Shown piece by piece: positions 44,667-52,658 of a stretch of DNA of 64,000 nt. The notes beneath the pieces were generated by a model that saw only the letters and a program-made list of their open reading frames with translations, made no database searches and was not told where the DNA came from. The DNA lies in NCBI RefSeq assembly GCF_002269125.1, contig NZ_NQKI01000021.1:21952-85951 (forward strand), read 5' to 3'. Each line of letters starts with the position of its first letter. Position 1 is the stretch's first letter. The position numbers were made by a program, and so were the translations under genes. The stretch comes from Pseudomonas lundensis (lineage in GTDB: Bacteria > Pseudomonadota > Gammaproteobacteria > Pseudomonadales > Pseudomonadaceae).

Positions 44667-45791
44667 ATGGCAACTATCAGGGCAAGAAAACTGGCGAGTG
44701 GGGTTGTGACCTACACTGCCCAGATCCGCATCAAACGCGACGGTGTGCAAGTCTACCAAGAGAGCCAAACCTTCGCCCGTAAACAGGCCGCCCAAGCTTG
44801 GGTTCGCAAGCGTGAAGCAGAATTAGATCAACCAGGCGCCATCGAGCGCGCAAACCGCGTGGGCGCTACTGTCAAAGAAATGATCGAGCGCTACGTGCTC
44901 GAAATGGAAAAAGCCCGCGCACTGGGAAAAACCAAGCTGGCCACGCTCAAAGCGATTAGCGAATCCTACTTGGGGGAGGTCAATGACGAAGACCTGAACT
45001 GCCAGATACTGGTTGAGTATGCGGTCTGGCGCATGGGGCCAGAAGGGGGCGGGGTGCTGCCTCAGACCGCTGGCAATGACTTGGCGCACCTTGGCGCTGT
45101 CCTGTCCATCGCACGCCCTGCATGGGGCTATCAGGTCGATCCTCACGCAATGGGTGATGCCCGGAAGGTATTGCGCAAGCTGGGTTACAACATGCGCAGC
45201 CGTGAGCGCGACAGACGCCCGACTCTTGATGAGCTGGACAAGCTGCTGACACACTTCCAAGGCATCCTTGCCTACCGCCCCAGCTCAATCAACATGCTCA
45301 AGATGACCGCCTTCGCGTTGTTCTCGACGCGCCGCCAAGAAGAGATCACCCGAATCAAGTGGGCTGATCTGGACGAAGAGGGCAACCGTGTCCTGGTCCG
45401 GGACATGAAAAATCCCGGGCAGAAACTTGGCAACGACGTGTGGTGCCATTTGCCACCCGAAGCAATGGCCATCATTCAGACAATGCCCAAGGCAGTAGAG
45501 GAAATATTCCCGTACAACGCCGAGTCCATATCCGCATCCTGGACACGCGCCTGCAAGTTCTTGGGGATCGAGGACCTGCATTTTCATGACCTGCGGCACG
45601 ATGGCGTCAGCCGACTGTTTGAAATGGATTGGGACATTCCGAGGGTGGCCAGCGTATCGGGGCACCGGGACTGGAACTCAATGCGCCGTTACACGCATCT
45701 GCGGGGAAGGGGTGACGTTTATGCTGGCTGGCAGTGGCTGGATGTTGTCCTGAAGGCGCCCGTAAATTTGGGCGCCCGGACATTGAAGTGA
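44667..45791 (+). CDS. Tyrosine-type site-specific integrase
   Basis: A 374-aa tyrosine recombinase. The catalytic set is visible: Arg222 or 223 (TRRQEE), Lys248 (DMKNPGQ), His307 and Arg310 (HFHDLRHDG), His333 (SGHRDWN) and nucleophile Tyr342 (RRYTHL). Its position adjacent to and divergent from the 5' end of dusA fits the known dusA-associated integrase family. The start at 44667 sits just after the repeat region; an ATG at 44631 lies inside the palindrome and would add 12 residues. A hairpin GGCGCCC/GGGCGCC (45755-45776) lies in its 3' end. Confidence 0.93.
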   Translation: MATIRARKLASGVVTYTAQIRIKRDGVQVYQESQTFARKQAAQAWVRKREAELDQPGAIERANRVGATVKEMIERYVLEMEKARALGKTKLATLKAISESYLGEVNDEDLNCQILVEYAVWRMGPEGGGVLPQTAGNDLAHLGAVLSIARPAWGYQVDPHAMGDARKVLRKLGYNMRSRERDRRPTLDELDKLLTHFQGILAYRPSSINMLKMTAFALFSTRRQEEITRIKWADLDEEGNRVLVRDMKNPGQKLGNDVWCHLPPEAMAIIQTMPKAVEEIFPYNAESISASWTRACKFLGIEDLHFHDLRHDGVSRLFEMDWDIPRVASVSGHRDWNSMRRYTHLRGRGDVYAGWQWLDVVLKAPVNLGARTLK

Positions 45792-45792
45792 A

Positions 45793-46068
45793 TTAACTGC
45801 TACGCGGTGTGCTGTTGAGCTGGTGACTCTCCTTCATCGCGGCAGCGCGCTGGCCGTCCAGATACTCGGACAAATCCGAGATGTGCACGCCCTTGGCACT
45901 TTTCTGGCTGGCTTCCATCCGTGTGATTGGAATTTTTATCAAACCTGCCATTACCTTGCGTTCAAACATATTGGTGGTCAGGTGGGTGAAGTAGTCCTTG
46001 CAGACGCGCTCAAGCGGTATCACCACCTGCCCGTTGTATTGGGCCATCAGGACAAAGAGAGTTTTCAA
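45793..46068 (-). CDS. Pyocin activator PrtN family protein
   Basis: A 91-aa protein resembling PrtN: MKTLFVLMAQYNGQVVIPLERV, then FTHLTTNMFERKVMAGLIKIPITRMEASQKSAKGVHISDL. In P. aeruginosa PrtN activates pyocin genes after DNA damage. Homologues next to prophage integrases may act as excisionase-like or late activators. It is convergent with the integrase and overlaps the Arc-like gene by 4 bp. Confidence 0.82.
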   Translation of the reverse strand: MKTLFVLMAQYNGQVVIPLERVCKDYFTHLTTNMFERKVMAGLIKIPITRMEASQKSAKGVHISDLSEYLDGQRAAAMKESHQLNSTPRSS

Positions 46069-46283
46069 TGCTTGGCTTCCAATTCAGTAATTCGGTCTAG
46101 CAGTTGGGCAATCACTCTGTTCTTTTGGTCGAGTACCCGCTCCAGACTAAGCGAGCGCTCCAGTCGAATGATTATTTCGCCATTCATGCTGCGTTGATTC
46201 CTCGACGCTACAGCAGCAATTTCCGGGCGTAAGCCATCGGGTAAGCGGATTACAAACTTGTCCTGTACGCGTGAGTTATTCAT
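46065..46283 (-). CDS. Arc-like ribbon-helix-helix DNA-binding protein
   Basis: A 72-aa protein whose first 50 residues match the Arc family (DKFVIRLPDGLRPEIAAVASRNQRSMNGEIIIRLERSL), followed by a short helical tail. Probably a dimeric repressor within the element. It overlaps both neighbours by 4 bp (ATGA). Confidence 0.83.
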   Translation of the reverse strand: MNNSRVQDKFVIRLPDGLRPEIAAVASRNQRSMNGEIIIRLERSLSLERVLDQKNRVIAQLLDRITELEAKH

Positions 46284-46522
46284 TGCTGTGCTCCTTTAAC
46301 GATTGATCCGGCGAGTAATTGAGCAACCAGTGCTGCATCGCGCTCTGATAGCTCGCCCAATGTCTGGGCCATAATGCTCAAGCTCTCCAGCCGCACACGC
46401 GCCTCAGGGGATTTGTGCACCAGGTAGCCGATCATTGCGGCGCCGATGATGGCGGTGGCCACCAAGTGTTTTGCGGGTGTGGTAGCCTTCACTTCGCTGC
46501 TGCTTTGGTTTTTCACTTTCAT
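46280..46522 (-). CDS. Small membrane-anchored phage protein, unknown
   Basis: An 80-aa protein starting MKVKNQSSSEVKATTPAKH with one hydrophobic helix (LVATAIIGAAMIGYLV) and a helical C-terminus (LGELSERDAALVAQLLAGS). AAGGAGCAC precedes the chosen ATG. Not recognised; it overlaps the Arc-like gene by 4 bp. Confidence 0.65.
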   Translation of the reverse strand: MKVKNQSSSEVKATTPAKHLVATAIIGAAMIGYLVHKSPEARVRLESLSIMAQTLGELSERDAALVAQLLAGSIVKGAQQ

Positions 46523-46590
46523 GGTGTGCTCCTTAGTAGTGGTTGGTGCCGGGGAGGGCCAACTCCTCGACACCCCTTTTTATTACCGAC

Positions 46591-46914
46591 TCAGCCGATT
46601 TTTTGTTCAGTAGCTACTTTTCGTACCAGGTGCAGTATCAAGCTCTCCAATTCAGCAACTTCGTCTGTTGCGGATTGCCACTCCAATACGGCTTGGATTT
46701 GCTCTTTACTGCACTCCAGGACCAGAATTTCGTAATCCCCTTTCGCAGCACAGACCTCTAAAATTTCGATCAGGCCAGCAGCTCCGTAGGCATCTGCGTG
46801 CACGGTGGAATGTTTGCCGACAGTCTCTGACATCCAGTTCTGCAGCCCTGTGACGTGGTTTGCGTGGGTTATAAGTCCGTTTGGACCTGTTGCTGTCATG
46901 ACTTGGATATGCAT
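46591..46914 (-). CDS. Hypothetical phage protein
   Basis: A 107-aa soluble protein (MHIQVMTATGPNGLI; C-terminal helix DEVAELESLILHLVRKVA). GAGGGGAA lies before its ATG. Family not recognised. It sits between the primase and the small membrane protein on the early strand. Confidence 0.65.
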   Translation of the reverse strand: MHIQVMTATGPNGLITHANHVTGLQNWMSETVGKHSTVHADAYGAAGLIEILEVCAAKGDYEILVLECSKEQIQAVLEWQSATDEVAELESLILHLVRKVATEQKIG

Positions 46915-46938
46915 CGTTTTCCCCTCTCTGGGTTGTGG

Positions 46939-49659
46939 TCAGGAAGCTTGAAAAATCCAGCAGCGCACGGTTTTAGGTTTGTCGAACAAGGGGTTTGCCG
47001 CCGACTGCGCTGCCCGGATAACGCTGTAGGTCGGTTTGTTGGTTTCCAGCAGCTTGCGGCTTCGGCAGTCCCCCAGCAGCGCGCGTAAGGTTTTGAGGTC
47101 AGCCAAGTTCTGGCGATGCTCGCTGGCCTTTTCGGCGAATTCGTTGAGGTTGATGGCGATCAGCTTTGTATCGTTGCTGTGGTTGACCTGCTGGCCTTCA
47201 CCCAGGCTTTCGAGGTAGTCGTAAACTTCCCAGAACTCGGCCACCAATGGGTGATCGGCGCTGATCGCCGATTGGCGCTCAAGAGCCATCGTCACCAGTT
47301 GCTGCTGAGTGGTAGCCAACTGGTTTTCATCCAGCGGGCAAACCAGGCGCAGGCAATCAAGCAGGGCCAGCATCTGGCTGTGGTTTTTGATAATCCGCTC
47401 GACGCGGATTTCTTTGAGTTTGCGCAGGCGTTCTTCGTGCACGATCACGCGCTCGGCAAACTTAGCCATCACCTGAGGCTCGGCACGCACGGCTTTCAGC
47501 AAAAAGTGGCTCAGCAGCTCGACCGGGATCTGGTTTAAGTTGTCAGCGGCAATCCGACTCTCTGTCGTCACCGCTGGGCGTGCAAAGTGCAGTTTGACGA
47601 TACGGGTCAAGATCGCTTCGGAGGCGCTGACAGCCGCGTTTTGGCTGATGGCAATGGTGGCGCGAAACGGCGGTTCGTAAGTCTCGTTGCCACTGGTTTT
47701 CATGCCTTTCGTGCCCAAGGTGCCGCCGCCGAAAAATTCCTTGAGTTCGTCCCAGTCAAAACCCTTGGCGTGCAGCTTGTCCGGCTCGTTACGGTCGCCC
47801 TCAATCAACACCACCGGCATGTTGGACACTTGGCCCATCGCCCGTTGACGGCCTGCTCGGGTGGATTTGGACGGGTCGAAACCTTCCTTCTCCTGTCCCA
47901 GCAGCTTCCACAGGAACGTGAGCAGCGTGGTTTTACCGGCGCCGGCTTCACCGGTGGCTTCCAGAAACGGAAAGGATTTGTACTGCGCCCGGATTTGCTC
48001 GGCGAACAGTGAGCCAAACCAGAAGGTCAGTGCGACCACGCCATTGGCACCGAAACACGTCCAGAGCATGGGGAGCCAGTCTTCGCGGTATTCCTTGGCG
48101 TCCCGCTGGATGTGCATCGGGTTGGACTTTTGCAGCGTCTTCAAACGCAGCTTGCCGAACTCGAAATAGTCCTCTTTGTTGACCTCGCTGAGCACACCGT
48201 TACGCACGGCAATGTCGCCGAACACGTAGCTGCTGTGCTGTTTGCTGTAACCGATAAAATCGATGGTTTCGACAGTTTTCAGGCCAAACAGCTGGTCTTT
48301 CATGATCTTGTCGAGGTGTTGGCCACTGCCGGTGAAGACTGCGCCGGCAGCCATCCCCAGCAGGCGCTTTTTAAACTCGCTGGCTGCTGCGACCTGACCT
48401 CCTGTGAAGGTATTTTTAACGCTGCCGCCGTCATGCGGGAAGTCGATGCGGAAGTAGTACCAGGACTCGTCCGTCACTTCGTTGCGTTGGAAATACAACG
48501 CTTGTGGGTAGCAGTTGGCAATTTCCACCACACCGCCACATTGGCGCAAGGCCTTGTCGCGGCGCTGTTTATCGGTGAGTACCTGGTCTTCTTGGCGCTC
48601 AGAAGAATCGAGGGTCTGCATGGCCTTATCGAATTTCAATAAATCCATCTTGAACCAGTACAGGCGGCTGTCGAATCCGAAGTGGAACTCGTGCCGTTCG
48701 CGCCATTCGTACATCAGCACGCCTTTCTCAGCGGCGCTTTCCGCAATCAACAGAGCGCCGTGATACCGGGCTGCTTTCAGGTCTTGGTCTATGCGGTCTG
48801 CGCGTTTATCAAGGTCGTCGATCACGACCCAGCGCTGGTGCAGGTCATTCCAGTCGTGCTTGCGGTTGTCCTGCTGCGGGACTTGCGCGGCCTCGCAGAC
48901 ATAGCCGAGGTCGCGTGCCATTCGCACCCAGCGCTTGGTGTAACGGTGCGCGCCGGGCTCGTTGTCCAGTGCCCAAATCAGTTTGGGCAACTTACCGCCG
49001 CGCTGCCGCGATAACTCTTTCAGGGATTCTTCGGGAAAGGCGTTGGATGACATGGCCGAGACAGCGGCGATGTCATGGTGTACCAGGGCAATGGCATCGA
49101 AAATGCCTTCAACAATCCATAGTTCTTTGACTTCAAGCAGATCAACACAAGGCGGACACCACCAGACACCCTTGTAGCTTTCGCCTTGTTTAAAGCGGGC
49201 TTTCTGTTTACCGAAGCGGTGAGGGCGGTCGATCAAGCGTTCCCAGTAGCCCCCTTTCTCAAGGCCGAAACGCACGGTCGCGCTGCCAGCGTTATGTTGG
49301 GCCGAGTAAAAGGAGTCTTGGGTAAACCAGCCCTGAATCAGCTCAAAACGAAAGCCGCGCGCAAACTCCAGATAGGCGCGGGCGGTCGCATTGGGATACT
49401 GGTCTGTTGAAGGTGCACGTTTAGTCCAGTCGTCAAACAAGTCCTCGTACAGTTCTTTGACGTGCCAGCTCTGTGCGCATTTTCCTTCCCTGCCGCAAAT
49501 GATCAGCCACGGGTTTTTGTGGTGGGTGTATAGCTCTTTTTTGCCACACGCGGGGCAGCGGCCACCACGCATAAAGTGGGTGCCTGAGCGATGTTTCAGC
49601 TCGTAGTCGCTTTCAAGTCGTCTGAGCACTTCAGCGCGCAGTTCATGTTCCATATTCAT
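46939..49659 (-). CDS. Phage primase/helicase-type replication protein
   Basis: A 906-aa protein. An N-terminal zinc finger (Cys35, Cys38, Cys55, Cys61 in CPACGKKELYTHH and CGREGKCAQSW) is of the DnaG/CHC2 type. A Toprim-like region follows (LWIVEGIFDAIALVHHD at about 185 and LIWALDNEPGA at about 228). The C-terminal half is a P-loop ATPase (GEAGAGKTT at about 575; VVLIEGDRNEPD as Walker B region). It likely primes and unwinds DNA for replication of the element. Its presence shows the element had its own replication, unlike simple tailocins. It starts 5 bp after the preceding stop. Confidence 0.85.
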   Translation of the reverse strand: MNMEHELRAEVLRRLESDYELKHRSGTHFMRGGRCPACGKKELYTHHKNPWLIICGREGKCAQSWHVKELYEDLFDDWTKRAPSTDQYPNATARAYLEFARGFRFELIQGWFTQDSFYSAQHNAGSATVRFGLEKGGYWERLIDRPHRFGKQKARFKQGESYKGVWWCPPCVDLLEVKELWIVEGIFDAIALVHHDIAAVSAMSSNAFPEESLKELSRQRGGKLPKLIWALDNEPGAHRYTKRWVRMARDLGYVCEAAQVPQQDNRKHDWNDLHQRWVVIDDLDKRADRIDQDLKAARYHGALLIAESAAEKGVLMYEWRERHEFHFGFDSRLYWFKMDLLKFDKAMQTLDSSERQEDQVLTDKQRRDKALRQCGGVVEIANCYPQALYFQRNEVTDESWYYFRIDFPHDGGSVKNTFTGGQVAAASEFKKRLLGMAAGAVFTGSGQHLDKIMKDQLFGLKTVETIDFIGYSKQHSSYVFGDIAVRNGVLSEVNKEDYFEFGKLRLKTLQKSNPMHIQRDAKEYREDWLPMLWTCFGANGVVALTFWFGSLFAEQIRAQYKSFPFLEATGEAGAGKTTLLTFLWKLLGQEKEGFDPSKSTRAGRQRAMGQVSNMPVVLIEGDRNEPDKLHAKGFDWDELKEFFGGGTLGTKGMKTSGNETYEPPFRATIAISQNAAVSASEAILTRIVKLHFARPAVTTESRIAADNLNQIPVELLSHFLLKAVRAEPQVMAKFAERVIVHEERLRKLKEIRVERIIKNHSQMLALLDCLRLVCPLDENQLATTQQQLVTMALERQSAISADHPLVAEFWEVYDYLESLGEGQQVNHSNDTKLIAINLNEFAEKASEHRQNLADLKTLRALLGDCRSRKLLETNKPTYSVIRAAQSAANPLFDKPKTVRCWIFQAS

Positions 49660-49664
49660 CGGGA

Positions 49665-49898
49665 TTACTTCACTGCTCTGAGGCTGTGTGTGAGCGCGCC
49701 CATCAGGCGCTTCTGTGCGGCCATCAACGGCATGGCGTTGAGAATGGAGCCATGACGCAAGCCTTCGGGTATCAGGCGGAATTGGTCGGCGTACCAGACT
49801 TCGTTCAGTACCTGGCTATAGCGCCCACGCAGTTCGGCAAGCAGCAGCTCAGCCTCTTGCTGGGTCAGTTCGGTGCTGATTTCGACTGGCTGTTTCAT
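49665..49898 (-). CDS. Hypothetical phage protein
   Basis: A 77-aa, mostly helical protein (MKQPVEISTELTQQEAELLLAELRGRY; ends LMGALTHSLRAVK). The start 49898 is chosen over upstream ATG 49943 because GAGGTGGA lies before it. Not recognised; on the early strand just before the primase. Confidence 0.6.
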   Translation of the reverse strand: MKQPVEISTELTQQEAELLLAELRGRYSQVLNEVWYADQFRLIPEGLRHGSILNAMPLMAAQKRLMGALTHSLRAVK

Positions 49899-49970
49899 GG
49901 TCCACCTCAAATTTCGGGCGTAGCTCACCCAAACCCATTGCAAACAGGTCTGGAGACGGGTGGTTAAGGG

Positions 49971-50342
49971 TTAGGGTGTAACGAGGCGCAGTCGGCGATT
50001 GTCGGTTGCGTTGATAATGCGTTCGTAAATCAGATTGACCGGGACCGCCCACGTAAGGCCGCTGGATGGGTCAGTCACAACGGCGACAGTGGTAGAGCTG
50101 GCATCAACATCCAGTTGGTGACGATTGCTACTGCACTTCAGTTCGCCATAAGCCCGCGTAACTAACTTTTCAGCCATGTGCAATGGCATCTCAAGACTGC
50201 CGGTCAAGTGCTGCACCGCACGGCTAAATAGCAACTGATCATTGCCCAGGTGCTCTGCTTGGTGGCGTTGCAAGAAGAACAGGGCTGCCAACTGCATGCT
50301 GGCCTCATATTCCTGATGCTCGGTGTGGGTTGCTTCATTCAT
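49971..50342 (-). CDS. Hypothetical phage protein
   Basis: A 123-aa protein: a helical N-terminal half (MQLAALFFLQRHQAEHLGNDQLLFSRAVQHLTGSL) and a more beta-like C-terminal half. No family recognised. It overlaps the Ogr/Delta-like gene by 4 bp, so it belongs to the same early transcript. Confidence 0.65.
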   Translation of the reverse strand: MNEATHTEHQEYEASMQLAALFFLQRHQAEHLGNDQLLFSRAVQHLTGSLEMPLHMAEKLVTRAYGELKCSSNRHQLDVDASSTTVAVVTDPSSGLTWAVPVNLIYERIINATDNRRLRLVTP

Positions 50343-50629
50343 ATCGCACGCTCCATTTCCAGTTGGTCCAGCAGGTCAGGATGATCGGTGGGTGAGAGCA
50401 TCGCAGCGCGGCGCTGTGCGACATTGGCTATTGGCAGCTTGACCGCTGGGTTGGCCATACCGCTTGGGCTCATCTCATGAGTCATTTCAAATTCGGCGCG
50501 GACTGACCAGCCACAGGCTTCGTTCGTGCATTGCAGATAAGCAACGCGCAGGAAAATGTGTGTGCCCTCACTGGTGCGAATGCGCATACGGGAGTGGCAG
50601 TGTGGGCAAACCAGTTTGTAAGTGCTCAT
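50339..50629 (-). CDS. Ogr/Delta-like zinc-finger late-gene activator
   Basis: A 96-aa protein with the Ogr/Delta zinc finger: Cys8 and Cys11 (CPHCHSRMRIRTS) and Cys34 and Cys39 (CTNEACGW). In P2 and P4 such proteins activate late tail and capsid promoters. This is the best candidate to act on the dyads found before FI (59439-59457) and V (63809-63827). It overlaps the CII/YmfL-like gene by 4 bp. Confidence 0.86.
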   Translation of the reverse strand: MSTYKLVCPHCHSRMRIRTSEGTHIFLRVAYLQCTNEACGWSVRAEFEMTHEMSPSGMANPAVKLPIANVAQRRAAMLSPTDHPDLLDQLEMERAI

Positions 50630-51099
50630 GACGCGGCTCCTGCGCTGTAGAGCTGGATGGTCGCAAGCACTTCGGCGTAGCGGGCAGACATATAAAGACT
50701 CAACGCGTTGATGATGGCTTCGGCTTCGTGTTTCTCGATCACACCATCGTCCAGTGCCTGAGCGATGATTTGATCAACACAGCCACGTTTAGCGGCGGCT
50801 TTGACTGAGCGACTGAACAGCTCGATGTTATCCAGCGTGCCCGGCGCTGCCAGGGGTACAAACATGCCGCCGTACATCGTGGCGACATAGCTGGGCAGGA
50901 AGGTCGTACCCGCTTGCTGCTCAAGTCTGAAAATGTGTTCATCTGTCAGTGGGCGGCTGCCGGCGTTTTCATAAGCCTGGTTATCAAACTTTTTGAGGTT
51001 CATACCGAGGTTGGCAGCGGCATAGGCTCGACCACCGGGGTAGCTACAAATCACTGCACTGACCACATCTTTTCGGGTGCCTAGAACCGGGCGTTTCAT
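50626..51099 (-). CDS. Phage regulatory protein, CII/YmfL family
   Basis: A 157-aa protein with the CII/YmfL layout (SYPGGRAYAAANLGMNLKKFDNQAYENAGSRPLTDEHIFRLEQQAG). These proteins are DNA-binding regulators of early or lysogeny genes in Enterobacteria and Pseudomonas prophages. It follows the gp16-like gene closely on the same strand. Confidence 0.8.
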   Translation of the reverse strand: MKRPVLGTRKDVVSAVICSYPGGRAYAAANLGMNLKKFDNQAYENAGSRPLTDEHIFRLEQQAGTTFLPSYVATMYGGMFVPLAAPGTLDNIELFSRSVKAAAKRGCVDQIIAQALDDGVIEKHEAEAIINALSLYMSARYAEVLATIQLYSAGAAS

Positions 51100-51128
51100 C
51101 TTCTGGTTTCTCCCTGGAGCCAGAGGCC

Positions 51129-51338
51129 CTAGTTTGTAATCACGCCGTCTTTGATGCCGAGTAAAACAGCGGCTCGATGCGCCTCTCCGCGGCGGCCTTT
51201 CTTACGGCCATTTAGCAAGTCGCTGACTAGATTTCTGTTCAACTCATACTGCCGGCAAAACTCGGCGATGCTTATCCCTTTATGGTCAAGGGCAGCGCGG
51301 GCTTGCTCGGGTGTCAGGGGGGCGGGCATAGTGTTCAT
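51129..51338 (-). CDS. Phage-associated DNA-binding protein, BcepMu gp16 family (Cro-like)
   Basis: A 69-aa helix-turn-helix protein (GISIAEFCRQYELNRNLVSDLLNGRKKGRRGEAHRAAVLLGIKDG) that I recognise as the BcepMu gp16 family. It is the first leftward gene, divergent from the CI-like repressor, the position of a Cro-type protein. The start could be 51338, 51329 or 51368; no strong ribosome site decides. Confidence 0.75.
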   Translation of the reverse strand: MNTMPAPLTPEQARAALDHKGISIAEFCRQYELNRNLVSDLLNGRKKGRRGEAHRAAVLLGIKDGVITN

Positions 51339-51369
51339 ATGTGTTTGTTCGTGTTGGTGTACGGACATT

Positions 51370-51391
51370 CTTGAGCAGAAAAATACTCAAG
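51370..51391. promoter_or_regulatory. Candidate operator between repressor and Cro-like genes
   Basis: CTTGAG-N10-CTCAAG is an inverted repeat in the 76-bp divergent gap. On the minus strand TTGACT (51394 to 51389) overlaps it and could be a -35 for the early operon. Confidence 0.5.
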
Positions 51392-51414
51392 TCAATATCT
51401 TGGTGATCAAAAAA

Positions 51415-51753
51415 ATGTACATTTCTGACGGGGTAGGTGATCGCCTGAGGGAAGAGCGCGACCGCTTGGGCCTGAATCAGACTGATTTTGGGGCAAAAGG
51501 GGGCGTGAGCAGGGGAACGCAAAAAGCATATGAACTCGGCGCGAATTCACCCGATTTACGCTATTTGGCAGCACTTGAGGGGGCTGGAGTTGATATTCAG
51601 TACGTTCTTTCCGGGTCGAGGGCGTTACTCTCAGAACAGGTGTTAGATGAGACTGAAACCACGGTAATTGAAAATTTCAGAGCCTTATCAGAAAGCGATA
51701 AAGCTTCAGTTTTAAGGCTTACAAATGCGTTGGCTGGGTCACCAGCAGTCTGA
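51415..51753 (+). CDS. CI-like helix-turn-helix repressor
   Basis: A 112-aa protein with an XRE-type helix-turn-helix in the first ~65 residues (LREERDRLGLNQTDFGAKGGVSRGTQKAYELG) and a short C-terminal helix (FRALSESDKASVLRLTNAL at 88-106). There is no LexA-like peptidase domain, so it is not self-cleaving; induction would need another route such as the PrtN-type or an anti-repressor. It is divergent from the early operon. Confidence 0.83.
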   Translation: MYISDGVGDRLREERDRLGLNQTDFGAKGGVSRGTQKAYELGANSPDLRYLAALEGAGVDIQYVLSGSRALLSEQVLDETETTVIENFRALSESDKASVLRLTNALAGSPAV

Positions 51754-51898
51754 TTAGCGATGTACTTTGTCGTTAAAAACCGCTTTTACATAAGTTTTCG
51801 GCCACAAGAAAAATGCTTTATGCCTACTCCTTTTATCGGTCTTTTTTCACGGGATCTGCTGGTGGCACGTACTGACATGCTGAGAATCGTTCGTTCGC

Positions 51899-51939
51899 CG
51901 GGCGTTTTGGACGGTGCTTTTGCAGGCACCGGGCGCCCG
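51899..51939. promoter_or_regulatory. Nested hairpin before the 52-aa gene
   Basis: Outer arms CGGGCG (51899-51904) / CGCCCG (51934-51939) enclose inner arms CGGTGC (51912-51917) / GCACCG (51926-51931), a two-level structure ending 25 bp before the ATG at 51965. It could be an RNA leader or cruciform; no T-run follows. Confidence 0.45.
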
Positions 51940-51964
51940 TTACGTGTTGCGAATGGAGTAGAGC

Positions 51965-52123
51965 ATGTCGAACAACAAAGCAGATACCAATCCCCTAGGG
52001 CGCTGCGAATCAAATCGGCTGACTGAGGTGGAGCTTGATTTGATTAACGTGTTCAGACAGTTGAAAGAAGAGCATCAACGTGATGTGCTTCGCTTTGTGA
52101 GTGCGCTTTTGGCTGCCCAATAA
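51965..52123 (+). CDS. 52-aa protein resembling the repressor C-terminus
   Basis: A short gene preceded by GGAG. Its last half (FRQLKEEHQRDVLRFVSALLAAQ, residues 30-52) matches the spacing and identities of the CI-like repressor end (FRALSESDKASVLRLTNAL, 88-106): F-R-x-L-x-E, V-L-R and A-L all align. It has no helix-turn-helix. It could be a partner that mixes with the repressor, a vestigial second repressor, or an anti-repressor. The function is inferred only from this likeness. Confidence 0.6.
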   Translation: MSNNKADTNPLGRCESNRLTEVELDLINVFRQLKEEHQRDVLRFVSALLAAQ

Positions 52124-52130
52124 CGTGAGG

Positions 52131-52151
52131 AGCCCGGCCAAGCGTCGGGCT
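52131..52151 (+). terminator. Hairpin after the 52-aa gene
   Basis: AGCCCG-gccaagcgt-CGGGCT followed by TTAAAA, 7 bp after the stop codon. The T-run is short, so termination is likely but not strong. Confidence 0.5.
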
Positions 52152-52184
52152 TTAAAACCGCATGAATAGATTTAGAGAGCCAGC

Positions 52185-52646
52185 ATGACAAAGCCTTTTT
52201 TATTGATGGCTTGGGGTATTAGCCTGATTTTTCAAACCTCCTTGGCCCTAGCATCTACGCCTTCCTGTGATGCTGTCATTAATGCGATCCAGCAGGGATT
52301 TCAACTCGTTAAGGACACCCCGACCCAAAGCCAGCAAACGGTGGCCTTCAGTAGGGGGGGCAACACAAAAGTGTATTTTAGCTGCACTTTGGGCAAGCCT
52401 GACGTGGCCTTCTATTGGGATGGCTCTGCACCCGATGTTGGTTTTTATGAACTTGTGGGAAGAGTAGGAAATCTCGTTTCACAGAGCCCAGTCCCAGAGG
52501 TCGTAAAGCTTTCCAAACAGTGCCGGCAAGAAGCACTGAAAAACGGCAGTGAGATCGCAACGATTGAGCAGAAAGGTTTGGCCATCGAGTGCCAGGCATT
52601 TGAGCGTGACGGCGGCGGTACGACCATCACAGTCTTTGCTGAGTAA
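52185..52646 (+). CDS. Secreted cargo protein, unknown function
   Basis: A 153-aa protein with an N-terminal signal peptide (MTKPFLLMAWGISLIFQTSLALA) and four cysteines in the mature part (Cys29, 66, 112, 135), possibly two disulfides. The mature region includes YFSCTLGKPDVAFYWDG. No family recognised. It lies rightward between the immunity region and the leftward tail operon, with 12 bp to the convergent late-control-D gene, a typical place for a lysogenic-conversion (moron) gene. Confidence 0.72.
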   Translation: MTKPFLLMAWGISLIFQTSLALASTPSCDAVINAIQQGFQLVKDTPTQSQQTVAFSRGGNTKVYFSCTLGKPDVAFYWDGSAPDVGFYELVGRVGNLVSQSPVPEVVKLSKQCRQEALKNGSEIATIEQKGLAIECQAFERDGGGTTITVFAE

Positions 52647-52658
52647 CCCTGCCTGCCA

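Noticed and set aside
51760..52026. 88-codon rightward frame between the repressor and the 52-aa gene
   Set aside because: It overlaps the better supported 52-aa gene in another frame, has no ribosome site and no family likeness.
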